From the NCBI RefSeq assembly GCF_030811455.1, contig NZ_JAUSQU010000001.1, positions 6,386,001 through 6,450,000 of the forward strand: a DNA stretch of 64,000 nucleotides. Reading direction: 5' to 3'. This document shows, one piece after another, positions 51,781-59,615 of the stretch (the stretch's first letter is position 1; every line of letters starts with the position of its first letter). A program made the position numbers and the translations under genes. The stretch comes from Streptosporangium lutulentum (GTDB lineage: Bacteria; Actinomycetota; Actinomycetes; Streptosporangiales; Streptosporangiaceae). Below the pieces are notes generated by a model. It was not told where the DNA came from. It worked only from the letters and a program-made list of their open reading frames with translations, and did no database searches.

Positions 51781-53238
51781 TTACCCGTCCACGCCGGACG
51801 GCCGTCCGCCGAGTGCCCCGATGCGCCCTCGGGGCAGCAGGATCAACGCGACGAGCGCGACGAGCGCCCCGCCAACGGCGAGCCAGGGGACGACGGTCGC
51901 GGTGGCGGCGGCGTGGGCGGCGCTCAGCCCGTGGACGGGCGCGTCGTCCCTGATCACCGAGGCGTAGACCGTGCCGGCGAGGGCCAGGGCGACCGAGCCG
52001 CCGACCTGGCGGAAGAAGGTCAGGTTCGCGGTGGCGGTGCCGATGAACCGGGGCGGGACCGAATACTGGATCGCCACGGTCAGGCCGGACAGCATCGGCC
52101 CCATGCCGAGGCCCAGAAGCGCCATCCACCCCGCCAGGACCAGAGCAGGGGTCTCGGCCGTGAGCCCGGCGCAGAGCAGCGCCCCGACCGCGATGAGGAA
52201 CGGTCCCGCGACCAGCCACGGCTTGTAGCGCTGGGTCCTGGAGATGAGGGCACCGGCGATCATGCTGCCGGCCACCATCCCGAGCATGAGCGGGTAGATG
52301 CGCAGGCCCGACTCGGTGGCGCTGAGCCCCATGGCCTCCTGGAAGTAGCGCGGCAGGAACACCACCCCGGCGTAGAGGCAGAAGGCGGTGAAGAACGACG
52401 CCACGTTGGCCAGCGTGTAGGTCCGGTTGCGGAACAGCTCCAGCGGGATGATCGGCTGCTCGGCCCTCCGCTCGACCAGGACGAACGCCACCAGGAGTAC
52501 GGCGGAGGCCGCGATCGGCCAGAGCACCGGCCCGCTGGTCCAGGAGTGGTCGTCCAGGCCCTTCTCGGTCAGGCCGACGAGCAGCGCGCCGATGCCCGCG
52601 GAGAACACGGCCATGCCCAGGTAGTCGGGGCGGACGCCGCGCCCCTGCCCGGCCACGTGCGGCAGCCGTGCGACGACGATCGCGATGAGGACCAGTCCGA
52701 CGGGCAGGTTGATCAGGAAGGCCCAGCGCCAGCTGGCCTGGTCGGTGAAGACACCGCCGAGGAACGGCCCGGCGATGTAGCTCAGCGCCATCACCCCGCC
52801 GAGCGCGCCCTGGACCCGGCCGCTCCTGTCCGGCGGGAACAGGTCGGCCACCATCGCCAGGGAGAGCGGCAGCAGCGCTCCCGCCCCCAGCCCCTGCAGC
52901 GCGCGGAAGCCGATCAGCTGGCCCATGTCCTGGGCGACGCCGCACAGGAGCGAGCCGAGCAGGAACACCACGACGCCGATCAGCAGCAGCGGCTTGCGGC
53001 CGTAGGTGTCGGACAGCCTGCCGTACAGGGGGACGGTGATGGTGGAGGTCAGCAGGTAGGCCGTCACGACCCAGACATAGAGGTCTGAGCCGCCGAGCTC
53101 CTCGGTGATCCGGGGCAGGGCGGTGCCGACGATCGTCTGGTCGAGCATCGCGAGAAACATTCCGCCGAGGACGGCGAGCAGGAGCAGCCCGTTGCCGGAA
53201 CGGGGCTTTGCGGGGGATATCAATACGTCAGTAGACAC
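51781..53238 (-). CDS. MFS efflux transporter, EmrB/QacA family
   Basis: A 485-residue 14-helix drug/H+ antiporter. MFLAMLDQTIVGTALPRITEEL is the family's helix 1, LYGRLSDTYGRKPLL is motif A, and ALSYIAGPFLGGVFTD is motif C. I choose GTG 53238 because an AATTAT -10 ends about 7 bp before it and no ribosome site exists (leaderless). ATG 53268 lies inside the -35 region and is unlikely. It is divergent from a PadR gene and shares its palindromic control region. Substrate is unknown. Confidence 0.92.
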   Translation of the reverse strand: MSTDVLISPAKPRSGNGLLLLAVLGGMFLAMLDQTIVGTALPRITEELGGSDLYVWVVTAYLLTSTITVPLYGRLSDTYGRKPLLLIGVVVFLLGSLLCGVAQDMGQLIGFRALQGLGAGALLPLSLAMVADLFPPDRSGRVQGALGGVMALSYIAGPFLGGVFTDQASWRWAFLINLPVGLVLIAIVVARLPHVAGQGRGVRPDYLGMAVFSAGIGALLVGLTEKGLDDHSWTSGPVLWPIAASAVLLVAFVLVERRAEQPIIPLELFRNRTYTLANVASFFTAFCLYAGVVFLPRYFQEAMGLSATESGLRIYPLMLGMVAGSMIAGALISRTQRYKPWLVAGPFLIAVGALLCAGLTAETPALVLAGWMALLGLGMGPMLSGLTVAIQYSVPPRFIGTATANLTFFRQVGGSVALALAGTVYASVIRDDAPVHGLSAAHAAATATVVPWLAVGGALVALVALILLPRGRIGALGGRPSGVDG

Positions 53239-53287
53239 ATGTTGATAATTACCTGTCTGCTTTGACATGTCAACGCGCGGATATGAT
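53237..53287. promoter_or_regulatory. Divergent PadR/MFS promoter with TTGACATGTCAA palindrome
   Basis: TTGACATGTCAA (53262-53273) is a perfect palindrome that offers a TTGACA -35 on both strands. On the minus strand AATTAT follows 17 bp later (MFS). On the plus strand TATGAT (53282-53287) precedes the PadR ATG. A second ACATGT core at 53237-53242 overlies the MFS start. PadR operators often carry ATGT/ACAT halves. Confidence 0.7.
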
Positions 53288-53293
53288 GAGGGC

Positions 53294-53824
53294 ATGTCCC
53301 TGCGGATCGCCCTTCTCGGCCTGCTGACCGTCTCCGGCCCCTCCAGCGGCTACGACCTCACGAAACTCTTCGAGGGGTCGATCAACCACGCCTGGCAGGC
53401 CGGGCACAGCCAGATCTATCCGGAGCTGAACAAGATGGCGGCGGACGGCCTGGTGACCGTCGAGGAGGAGGGTCCCCGGGGCAGGAAGACCTACGCGATC
53501 ACCGACGCGGGCTCGCTGGAGCTGCGGCGGTGGCTGGTGGAGAAGGAGCCGTCACGGTCGCACCGCAGCGAGGCGGCGCTCCGCGCCTTCCTGCTGCCCA
53601 CCCTGGAGCCGCAGGAGGCCCTGGCGCTGCTCCGCGCGGAGGTCGAGGTCTACGACGCCAAACTGGAGGCGCTGGAGGCACTCTGGAGGAGCAAGTCCCT
53701 CGCAGAGGTCGGCTTCGGGAAATACGCCCTGGACCTGGGCATCCGGCAGATCCGGACGGTGCGTGACTGGGCCGCCGACACGGCGGCGGCGATCGAGAGC
53801 TCGGGCGGAGGGGCTCGGCCCTAG
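53294..53824 (+). CDS. PadR-family regulator (with C-terminal helical domain)
   Basis: A 176-residue PadR-s2-type regulator. The winged helix is ALLGLLTVSGPSSGYDLTKLFEGS ... GHSQIYPELNKMAADGLVTVEEE ... RGRKTYAITDAGSLELRRWL, and a C-terminal helical dimerisation domain (EAALRAFLLPTLEPQEALALL onward) follows. ATG 53294 is 7 bp after TATGAT (leaderless). It probably represses itself and the divergent MFS gene. Its stop nearly abuts the convergent kinase gene. Confidence 0.93.
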   Translation: MSLRIALLGLLTVSGPSSGYDLTKLFEGSINHAWQAGHSQIYPELNKMAADGLVTVEEEGPRGRKTYAITDAGSLELRRWLVEKEPSRSHRSEAALRAFLLPTLEPQEALALLRAEVEVYDAKLEALEALWRSKSLAEVGFGKYALDLGIRQIRTVRDWAADTAAAIESSGGGARP

Positions 53825-55974
53825 GCGCAGGGGGCCATGGCGGGGAGGCCGTTCTCGCGGGTGGCGAACTCGACCTTCGAGAAATGCTCGTCGAGCAGTC
53901 TCGCGATCGTGCCGTCCTTGTAGAGGGCGGCGATCGCCCCCTGCACGGCCTCGCAGGTGCGCTCGTCGCCCTTCTTGACGGCCACCGCGTAGCGCTCGTC
54001 GGTGAGCTTCAGGCCGAGCACCTTGTAACGGACGCTCTCCCGGTCGGCGAACCCGGCCAGCAGCAGGTCGTCCCCGGGAACCGCGTCGACCTCGCCTTTC
54101 AGCAGCTTGTCCATGCACTCGGAGTAGGTCTGGGCGGGAACCAGCGTGAGCCGGTCCACCTCGCCCTGCAGGACGGCCACCGAGGTGCTCGCGGCCGGCC
54201 GGCACACGCGGCGGCCCTCCAGGTCCTTCGCGGCCGCGATCGGCGAATCGCCCCTGACGAGGACGTCGACGTGGGCGAGATAGTACGGCCCGGCGAAGGT
54301 GACGCCGTCCTCGTCGTTGATCGGATACGTCGCGAGGACCAGGTCGAGGTCGCCGGTCGACAGCAGCCTCGGCCGCTCCTCCCGGCTGGTCGCCCGGAAG
54401 GTCACGCCGTCCCGGGGCACTCCCAGCGCTCGGGCGACCTCGACCGCGAGGTCGATCTCGAATCCCTTCCAGTCGCCGTTGTCGTTCAGCGCGATACCGG
54501 GCAGGAAGTCACGCACGCCGACGGTGAGCCTGCCGGTCTTGGCCGCCTTGTCCACCACGGAGGCGAACGTCCCCGGGACGGGCTCCCCCGTGGGCTGGAC
54601 CTCCTCCGCGCCGAACAACGGCGGCCACCCGGTGGCCACGAGGGTCGCGGCGCCCCCGATCAGCAGGACGGCCGCGGCGGCGACCGCGGCGATCCAGCGG
54701 CCCTTGCGGGAACGCCTGGCCGGGAGCGGCCCCGGGTCCCCGACCCAGGTCGCCGTGGCGACGTCCTGCCAACCCGGCGGGACGTCCGCCGGGCGCTCGC
54801 CGTACCCAGGAGACGAGGGACGCTCGCCGTACCCGGGAGACGAGGGACGCTCGCCGTACCCGGGAAAGGACGGGTGACCGGGAGACGGGTGACCGGGGGA
54901 CGACGGACGCTCGCCGTGACCGGGCCGCTCCCGGCGGTCGTCCCGGGTGGGCGCGTCGTGGCCGGGGTGCCGCGACGAAGGGTCCGTGGCCGGGGGAACC
55001 GGACCGGTCGGGACGGCGCCGCCCGGCCTGGTGCCCGGGATGGGAACGCCCAGCCTGACGCTCGGTATCCGCATGGGGCTGGTGGCGTCGTCCTCCTCCG
55101 GGCCGGCGACCTGGGCGCCCTGGTTGAGGATCATGGGTGACGCGTTCACGGTCTCGGGGTGGCCGAGCATCCGGAGCAGTATCTGATCGGCCGAGGGCCG
55201 GGTGGCGGGCGACTTGGACAGTGCGGAGCGGACCACGCCGCGCAGCGGCTCCGGCATGACGCTGACGTCCACCTCGTGGTTGAGGATGCGGTTCAGCACC
55301 ACCGCGATCGAGCCGCCCGCGAAGGCGGTCTCCCCCGTCGCGGCGAACACGATGGTCGCCCCCCAGGCGAACACGTCGGTGTACGGGCCGACGTCGGAGC
55401 CGGAGATCTGCTCGGGCGCCATGTAGGCCGGGGTGCCGATGGCCCGGCTGGTGATCGTGCCGGTGGAGTCGATGATGCGGGCGATGCCGAAGTCGACCAC
55501 GCGGGGACCGTCGGCGGCGATGAGCACGTTGTCCGGCTTGAAGTCGCGGTGCACGATCGAGGCGTGGTGGATCGCGGTGAGCGCGGTGGCCGTGCCGATC
55601 GCCAGCCGCTGCAGCGCGGTGCCCTTGAGCGGGCCGTCGTCCTCCACGACCTGGCGCAGCGACCTGCCGTCGATGTACTCGCTGGCGATGTAGGGGGTGT
55701 CGCCTTCGAGATCGACGTCCATCACACCCGCCGTGCAGAACGAGGCGACCCGCTGCGCCGCCCTCGCCTCCCTGGCGAACCGCGACCTGGCGACCGTGTC
55801 CCCGGAGAACTTCACGTGCAGCAACTTGATCGCCGCCCGCTCCCCCGACGCGTTGATCCCCAGGTAGACGACCCCCTGGCCGCCCTCGCCGATCCGCCCG
55901 ACGATGCGGAACGGCCCCACCTGGCGCGGCTCCCCCGCCTCCAGCGGCGCGATATCCGGCATCATCGTCCCCAC
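53821..55974 (-). CDS. Receptor Ser/Thr kinase with solute-binding (SBP type 3) sensor domain
   Basis: A 717-residue transmembrane kinase. The cytosolic kinase domain (about 20-270) has the Gly loop GEGGQGVVYLG, Lys50, HRDFKPDN (142-149), DFG (161-163) and APEQ (186-189), so it should be active; the activation loop has several Thr/Ser. A Pro/Gly/Ser juxtamembrane stretch with YGERPSSPG repeats (about 352-400) is encoded by a 27-bp tandem repeat. One helix (about 427-449) precedes an extracellular domain (480-710) of the amino-acid ABC binding type (LTVGVRDFLPGIALND, GFEIDLAVEVARALGV, DEDGVTFAGPYYL). It likely senses an amino acid. GTG 55974 or the ATGs at 55965/55962 may be the start. Confidence 0.9.
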   Translation of the reverse strand: MGTMMPDIAPLEAGEPRQVGPFRIVGRIGEGGQGVVYLGINASGERAAIKLLHVKFSGDTVARSRFAREARAAQRVASFCTAGVMDVDLEGDTPYIASEYIDGRSLRQVVEDDGPLKGTALQRLAIGTATALTAIHHASIVHRDFKPDNVLIAADGPRVVDFGIARIIDSTGTITSRAIGTPAYMAPEQISGSDVGPYTDVFAWGATIVFAATGETAFAGGSIAVVLNRILNHEVDVSVMPEPLRGVVRSALSKSPATRPSADQILLRMLGHPETVNASPMILNQGAQVAGPEEDDATSPMRIPSVRLGVPIPGTRPGGAVPTGPVPPATDPSSRHPGHDAPTRDDRRERPGHGERPSSPGHPSPGHPSFPGYGERPSSPGYGERPSSPGYGERPADVPPGWQDVATATWVGDPGPLPARRSRKGRWIAAVAAAAVLLIGGAATLVATGWPPLFGAEEVQPTGEPVPGTFASVVDKAAKTGRLTVGVRDFLPGIALNDNGDWKGFEIDLAVEVARALGVPRDGVTFRATSREERPRLLSTGDLDLVLATYPINDEDGVTFAGPYYLAHVDVLVRGDSPIAAAKDLEGRRVCRPAASTSVAVLQGEVDRLTLVPAQTYSECMDKLLKGEVDAVPGDDLLLAGFADRESVRYKVLGLKLTDERYAVAVKKGDERTCEAVQGAIAALYKDGTIARLLDEHFSKVEFATRENGLPAMAPCA
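54794..54874. repeat. 27-bp in-frame tandem repeats in the kinase gene
   Basis: Units at 54794-54820, 54821-54847 and 54848-54874 (CGCTCGCCGTACCCGGGAGA type), with shorter echoes to about 54920. They encode the YGERPSSPG repeats of the juxtamembrane linker. Confidence 0.85.
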
Positions 55975-56211
55975 GTCTCTTAATGTCCCGACAAGCCAAA
56001 CTTTACGGTGTCACAGGTTGCCCACTCATCGTGTTATCCCGACGTGACCGCACATTTCCCACGCTCCGCGCCTCATCGCCCGCTCCTTCACGGCGAGGAA
56101 CACGAACACGCCCACCCATCAAATTTCCGACAATCACCCCAATCTGGCGCTCCAGCCGCTTAGATCGCTACCGTTGACCGTCCCCTCAGGCAAGCCGGAG
56201 CAAAAACCCTC

Positions 56212-57792
56212 ATGCGCCGATATACCGGTTATCGCGAGTTCGTCCAGCGCGATCAGCGTTCCCTCGTCGGCACCGCCCTCCTCCTCACCGGCAGCCACGA
56301 ACACGCCATCCGTCTCGCCCTGCGTGCCTTCCACACCGTCGGCCTCGACTGGCCCCCGCCGCTGTGGGAGAACTCCACCACGCACGCCCAGATCGCGCTC
56401 TACCGCCGTTTCCTGCAGCGGCCGAGCGCCGCGGGCAGCACGGCCCTGGTACGGCTCCCGCCCCGGCAGCGGCTCCTCGTCGTCGCCTGCCTCCACGACG
56501 GCAGATCTCGCGGGGAGATGGCCACCCTCCTCAGCCTGCCCCTGGCGACCGTGGAGACGGAGATCACCGAGGCGGTGTCCACGCTCACCAAGGGCAACGA
56601 GAGCCGTCTGGTCGCGAGGCTGGCGACGGGGGCGGGCGAGGCCTCGGTGCCCGACCTCACCGCCCGGGCCATGCGCGCGCTCAGGCGTCGCCGCACCCGG
56701 GGTGCCTTCCTCACCATGGCCGCCGCCCTCGTCCCGATCGGCCTCATCGCCGCGTTCATCCTGTTCCAGTCGGGAGAGGTGTGGTGGAACTCGGCTCTGG
56801 GCGAGCGGAACCACCCGCTCTCGACGAGGTCCCCGGAGACCATGCAGGTGGTCCCCGCCCCGACCCCGGCCCCGGCCACCGGCCTCCAGCCGTGGCGCGC
56901 TCCGCGGACCTCCTCCGTGATCCGCTACGCGGTCCCCGGGCAGTGCCCCGGCGAGGGCCTCGCGGCGGGCGGCGGGTCCGTCACGGCGCCGATCGGGGAG
57001 ATCACCTGTACGGGCTGGACGCTGAACCTGGTCTCCGGCCGGGCCCCGGGCGGCTCCTCGTCCGAGCCGGGGGACTGCGAGGGCCGCAACCGCTGCGAGT
57101 CCACCGTGAGCGTCCCCGACGCGGCGCAGCATCTCGCGCACCGCGGGAACGGGAAAGGCCCGCAGCTGGATCCCACCATCAGCCTCGACGGGCGCCGCAT
57201 CGCCTACCTGAGCGCGGCGGAGCGCAGGTATGTCGCCTACGACCTGCGAAGCGGCGTGAAGCGGTACCTGTCACCGGTCCTCGTTCCCGCCGACACGGAG
57301 AACGGCACGCTGGTGAGCGTCTCCCCGGACGGCCGCCACTTCACCGTCACGCTCGGCGAGCGGCGACTGAGGACCGATTTCGTGACAGGGGCCCTGACTC
57401 CGGTGCCCGCGGGACAGGAGTCGGCGGCGGAGAAGGCGTCGAACTGGCTCCGGCGGCAGTACCCCGCCTGGAAGGACTCGCCCAGCGGCAAGTACTCCGC
57501 CGCGATCGGGGTCGACAAGGCCGCGCCCGGAAAACCCCAGAGCCTCCACATCATCGACACCACGTCACGAACGGTTTTCAAGCGCCTCCCCCTCCCCTCG
57601 CCGGGCGAGAACGCCAAGGCCGAGGTCGTGAGCTGGCTGAACGGCCGTGAAGTGGTCGTCAAGATGACGACCAAGGCAGGTGGCGAACGTCACGGATTCT
57701 TCCGGGTGAACGCGGTCACCGGACAGACGCATCGCGTGGCCGGCCTTCCCGGCGACGAACCGATCGTGCTCGGAGCCGCGACGGCGTTGTGA
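56212..57792 (+). CDS. Sigma-like domain / transmembrane / propeller-like fusion protein
   Basis: A 526-residue protein I cannot name. Residues 1-130 resemble a SigE-group ECF sigma factor: YREFVQRDQRSLVGTALLLTGSHEHAIRLALRAF looks like a degenerate region 2, and LVRLPPRQRLLVVACLHDGRSRGEMATLLSLPLATVETEITEAV like region 4 helix-turn-helix. A helix (about 164-186) follows, then an outside part with beta-rich repeats (LDPTISLDGRRIAYLSAAERRYVAYDL, VSVSPDGRHFTVTLGERRL) of TolB/PD40 type. It is divergent from the receptor kinase (237-bp gap), suggesting a joint signalling role. GGAG is 11 nt before the ATG, which is long. Confidence 0.75.
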   Translation: MRRYTGYREFVQRDQRSLVGTALLLTGSHEHAIRLALRAFHTVGLDWPPPLWENSTTHAQIALYRRFLQRPSAAGSTALVRLPPRQRLLVVACLHDGRSRGEMATLLSLPLATVETEITEAVSTLTKGNESRLVARLATGAGEASVPDLTARAMRALRRRRTRGAFLTMAAALVPIGLIAAFILFQSGEVWWNSALGERNHPLSTRSPETMQVVPAPTPAPATGLQPWRAPRTSSVIRYAVPGQCPGEGLAAGGGSVTAPIGEITCTGWTLNLVSGRAPGGSSSEPGDCEGRNRCESTVSVPDAAQHLAHRGNGKGPQLDPTISLDGRRIAYLSAAERRYVAYDLRSGVKRYLSPVLVPADTENGTLVSVSPDGRHFTVTLGERRLRTDFVTGALTPVPAGQESAAEKASNWLRRQYPAWKDSPSGKYSAAIGVDKAAPGKPQSLHIIDTTSRTVFKRLPLPSPGENAKAEVVSWLNGREVVVKMTTKAGGERHGFFRVNAVTGQTHRVAGLPGDEPIVLGAATAL

Positions 57793-57913
57793 CGACGCGG
57801 TGACGCCTCAGGGGTCGTGACGCCCCGAGACGGAGACAGGACGGCGCGGCCGCCCTCGAACGGATCCTGACACGAACCTTGACAGCGCGGACCGGCCACA
57901 CCCGCGGAAGCGA

Positions 57914-57940
57914 AAAGGGCCGCCCGGAGGGCGGCCCTTT
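57914..57940. terminator. Bidirectional terminator between sigma-like fusion and icd
   Basis: AAAGGGCCGCCC (57914-57925) pairs with GGGCGGCCCTTT (57929-57940) around a 3-nt loop, with A/T ends on both sides. This classic terminator serves both convergent genes. Confidence 0.9.
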
Positions 57941-57966
57941 CACAGGTGGTTCAGGTGGTCCGCCGA

Positions 57967-59184
57967 CTACAGACCCATCTTCTTCTTCAGGTTCTCGTCC
58001 AGGGCCGACAGGAAGTCCTGAGTGGTCAGCCACTTGGCGTCGCTGCCGACGAGGAGGGCGAGGTCCTTGGTCATCTGACCGCCCTCGACGGTCTCGACGC
58101 AGACCTGCTCCAGCTTCTCGGCGAAGTCGACCACCTCGGGGGTGTTGTCGAGCTTGCCGCGGTGCTGGAGGCCACGGGTCCACGCGAAGATCGAGGCGAT
58201 CGGGTTCGTGGAGGTGGGGTTGCCCTTCTGGTGCTCACGGTAGTGGCGGGTCACCGTACCGTGGGCGGCCTCGGCCTCGACGGTCTGGCCGTCGGGGGTG
58301 AGCAGGACCGAGGTCATCAGGCCGAGCGAGCCGAAGCCCTGGGCGACCGTGTCGGACTGGACGTCGCCGTCGTAGTTCTTGGCGGCCCAGACGTATCCGC
58401 CCTCCCACTTGAGCGCCGCGGCGACCATGTCGTCGATCAGGCGGTGCTCGTAGGTGATGCCGGCGGCCTCGAAGTCGGCCTTGAACTCGGTCTCGAAGAC
58501 CTCGGCGAAGATGTCCTTGAAGCGGCCGTCGTAGGCCTTCAGGATCGTGTTCTTCGTGGAGAGGTAGACCGGGTAGCCGCGGGACAGGCCGTAGCGCATC
58601 GAGGCGCGGGCGAAGTCACGGATGGAGTCGTCCAGGTTGTACATCGCCATCGCGATGCCGGAGCCGGGGAAGTCGTAGACGTCCAGCTCGATCGGCTCGG
58701 AGCCGTCCTTGGGGGTGTAGGTGAGGGTCAGCGTGCCCTCGCCGGGGATCTTCAGGTCGGTGGCGCGGTACTGGTCGCCGAAGGCGTGGCGGCCGATGAT
58801 GATCGGCTTGGTCCAGCCGGGAACGAGCCTCGGCACGTTCGACATGATGATCGGCTCACGGAAGATGACGCCACCGAGGATGTTACGGATGGTCCCGTTC
58901 GGGGACTTCCACATCTTCTTGAGGCCGAACTCCTCGACCCGAGCCTCGTCCGGGGTGATGGTGGCGCACTTGACGCCGACGCCGTACTTCTTGATCGCGT
59001 TGGCGGCGTCGATCGTGACCTGGTCGTCGGTGGCGTCGCGGTTCTCGATCCCGAGGTCGTAGTACTTCAGGTCGATGTCCAGGTAGGGAAGAATCAGCTG
59101 GTCCTTGATGAACTGCCAGATGATCCGGGTCATCTCGTCGCCGTCAAGCTCGACGACGGGACCCTCTACCTTGATCTTGGGCAT
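57967..59184 (-). CDS. icd: NADP-dependent isocitrate dehydrogenase
   Basis: A 405-residue homodimeric (eukaryotic-like, type II) isocitrate dehydrogenase. VVELDGDEMTRIIW (10-23), the substrate loop WKSPNGTIRNILGG (about 93-106), the metal-binding DDMVAAALKWEGGYVWAAKNYDGDVQSD and the NADP-binding AHGTVTRHYREHQKG are all visible. It makes 2-oxoglutarate and NADPH. A strong terminator follows. Citrate synthase lies just upstream on the same strand with the DUF3017 gene between them. Confidence 0.96.
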   Translation of the reverse strand: MPKIKVEGPVVELDGDEMTRIIWQFIKDQLILPYLDIDLKYYDLGIENRDATDDQVTIDAANAIKKYGVGVKCATITPDEARVEEFGLKKMWKSPNGTIRNILGGVIFREPIIMSNVPRLVPGWTKPIIIGRHAFGDQYRATDLKIPGEGTLTLTYTPKDGSEPIELDVYDFPGSGIAMAMYNLDDSIRDFARASMRYGLSRGYPVYLSTKNTILKAYDGRFKDIFAEVFETEFKADFEAAGITYEHRLIDDMVAAALKWEGGYVWAAKNYDGDVQSDTVAQGFGSLGLMTSVLLTPDGQTVEAEAAHGTVTRHYREHQKGNPTSTNPIASIFAWTRGLQHRGKLDNTPEVVDFAEKLEQVCVETVEGGQMTKDLALLVGSDAKWLTTQDFLSALDENLKKKMGL

Positions 59185-59290
59185 GCGTGTAATTCCCCTT
59201 CTGAACTAACAACCGGCCAGACGGTCCCTTTTGAGGCTCACTGGCCGTTGAGGTTATCGGACGGGTGGGATCGCCCTGCGATCCACCCTT

Positions 59291-59599
59291 TCATCCGATC
59301 GATCGCGGCATAAGCCATGGGTACTGGAGAAGTATCCCGCCGACCATCAGCGCGATACCGAGGAGCGCGAGAGTGGCGACGTCGGTGGGTTTACGGCGTA
59401 CGGCGAGCCGTCCGCCTCCGGTCAGCCGGGCCAGCGCTCCCAGCAGTACGACCGCACCGAGGGCGAATCCGCCCCACTCCGGCTCATCGGCCACCACGAC
59501 GAAGACCAGCGCGAGAATCGCACCCACCACTACCAGTGGATACGGACCCCAACGATCTTCAGTTGTTTTCGCCGCCTGTGCGTTCACCGGCTCGTTCAC
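59291..59599 (-). CDS. DUF3017-like small membrane protein
   Basis: A 102-residue membrane protein with three hydrophobic segments (YPLVVVGAILALVFVVVA, GFALGAVVLLGALARLTGGGRLAVR, TLALLGIALMVGGILL). It resembles the DUF3017 proteins found near folD in actinobacteria. The GTG at 59599 (or 59587) is used. It starts 16 bp after the citrate synthase stop and is likely co-transcribed. Function is unknown. Confidence 0.8.
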   Translation of the reverse strand: MNEPVNAQAAKTTEDRWGPYPLVVVGAILALVFVVVADEPEWGGFALGAVVLLGALARLTGGGRLAVRRKPTDVATLALLGIALMVGGILLQYPWLMPRSIG

Positions 59600-59615
59600 C
59601 GCTCTCGCACCCCGC

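Noticed and set aside
51740..52945. A fused protein reading through the MFS gene region into malate dehydrogenase
   Set aside because: The upstream part is a shifted frame of the MFS gene. Malate dehydrogenase has a normal start at 51739 with a strong ribosome site.
55983..56177. A 64-codon frame in the kinase / sigma-like gap
   Set aside because: Starts inside the kinase promoter region, Arg/Pro/Ser-rich with no ribosome site; likely noncoding.
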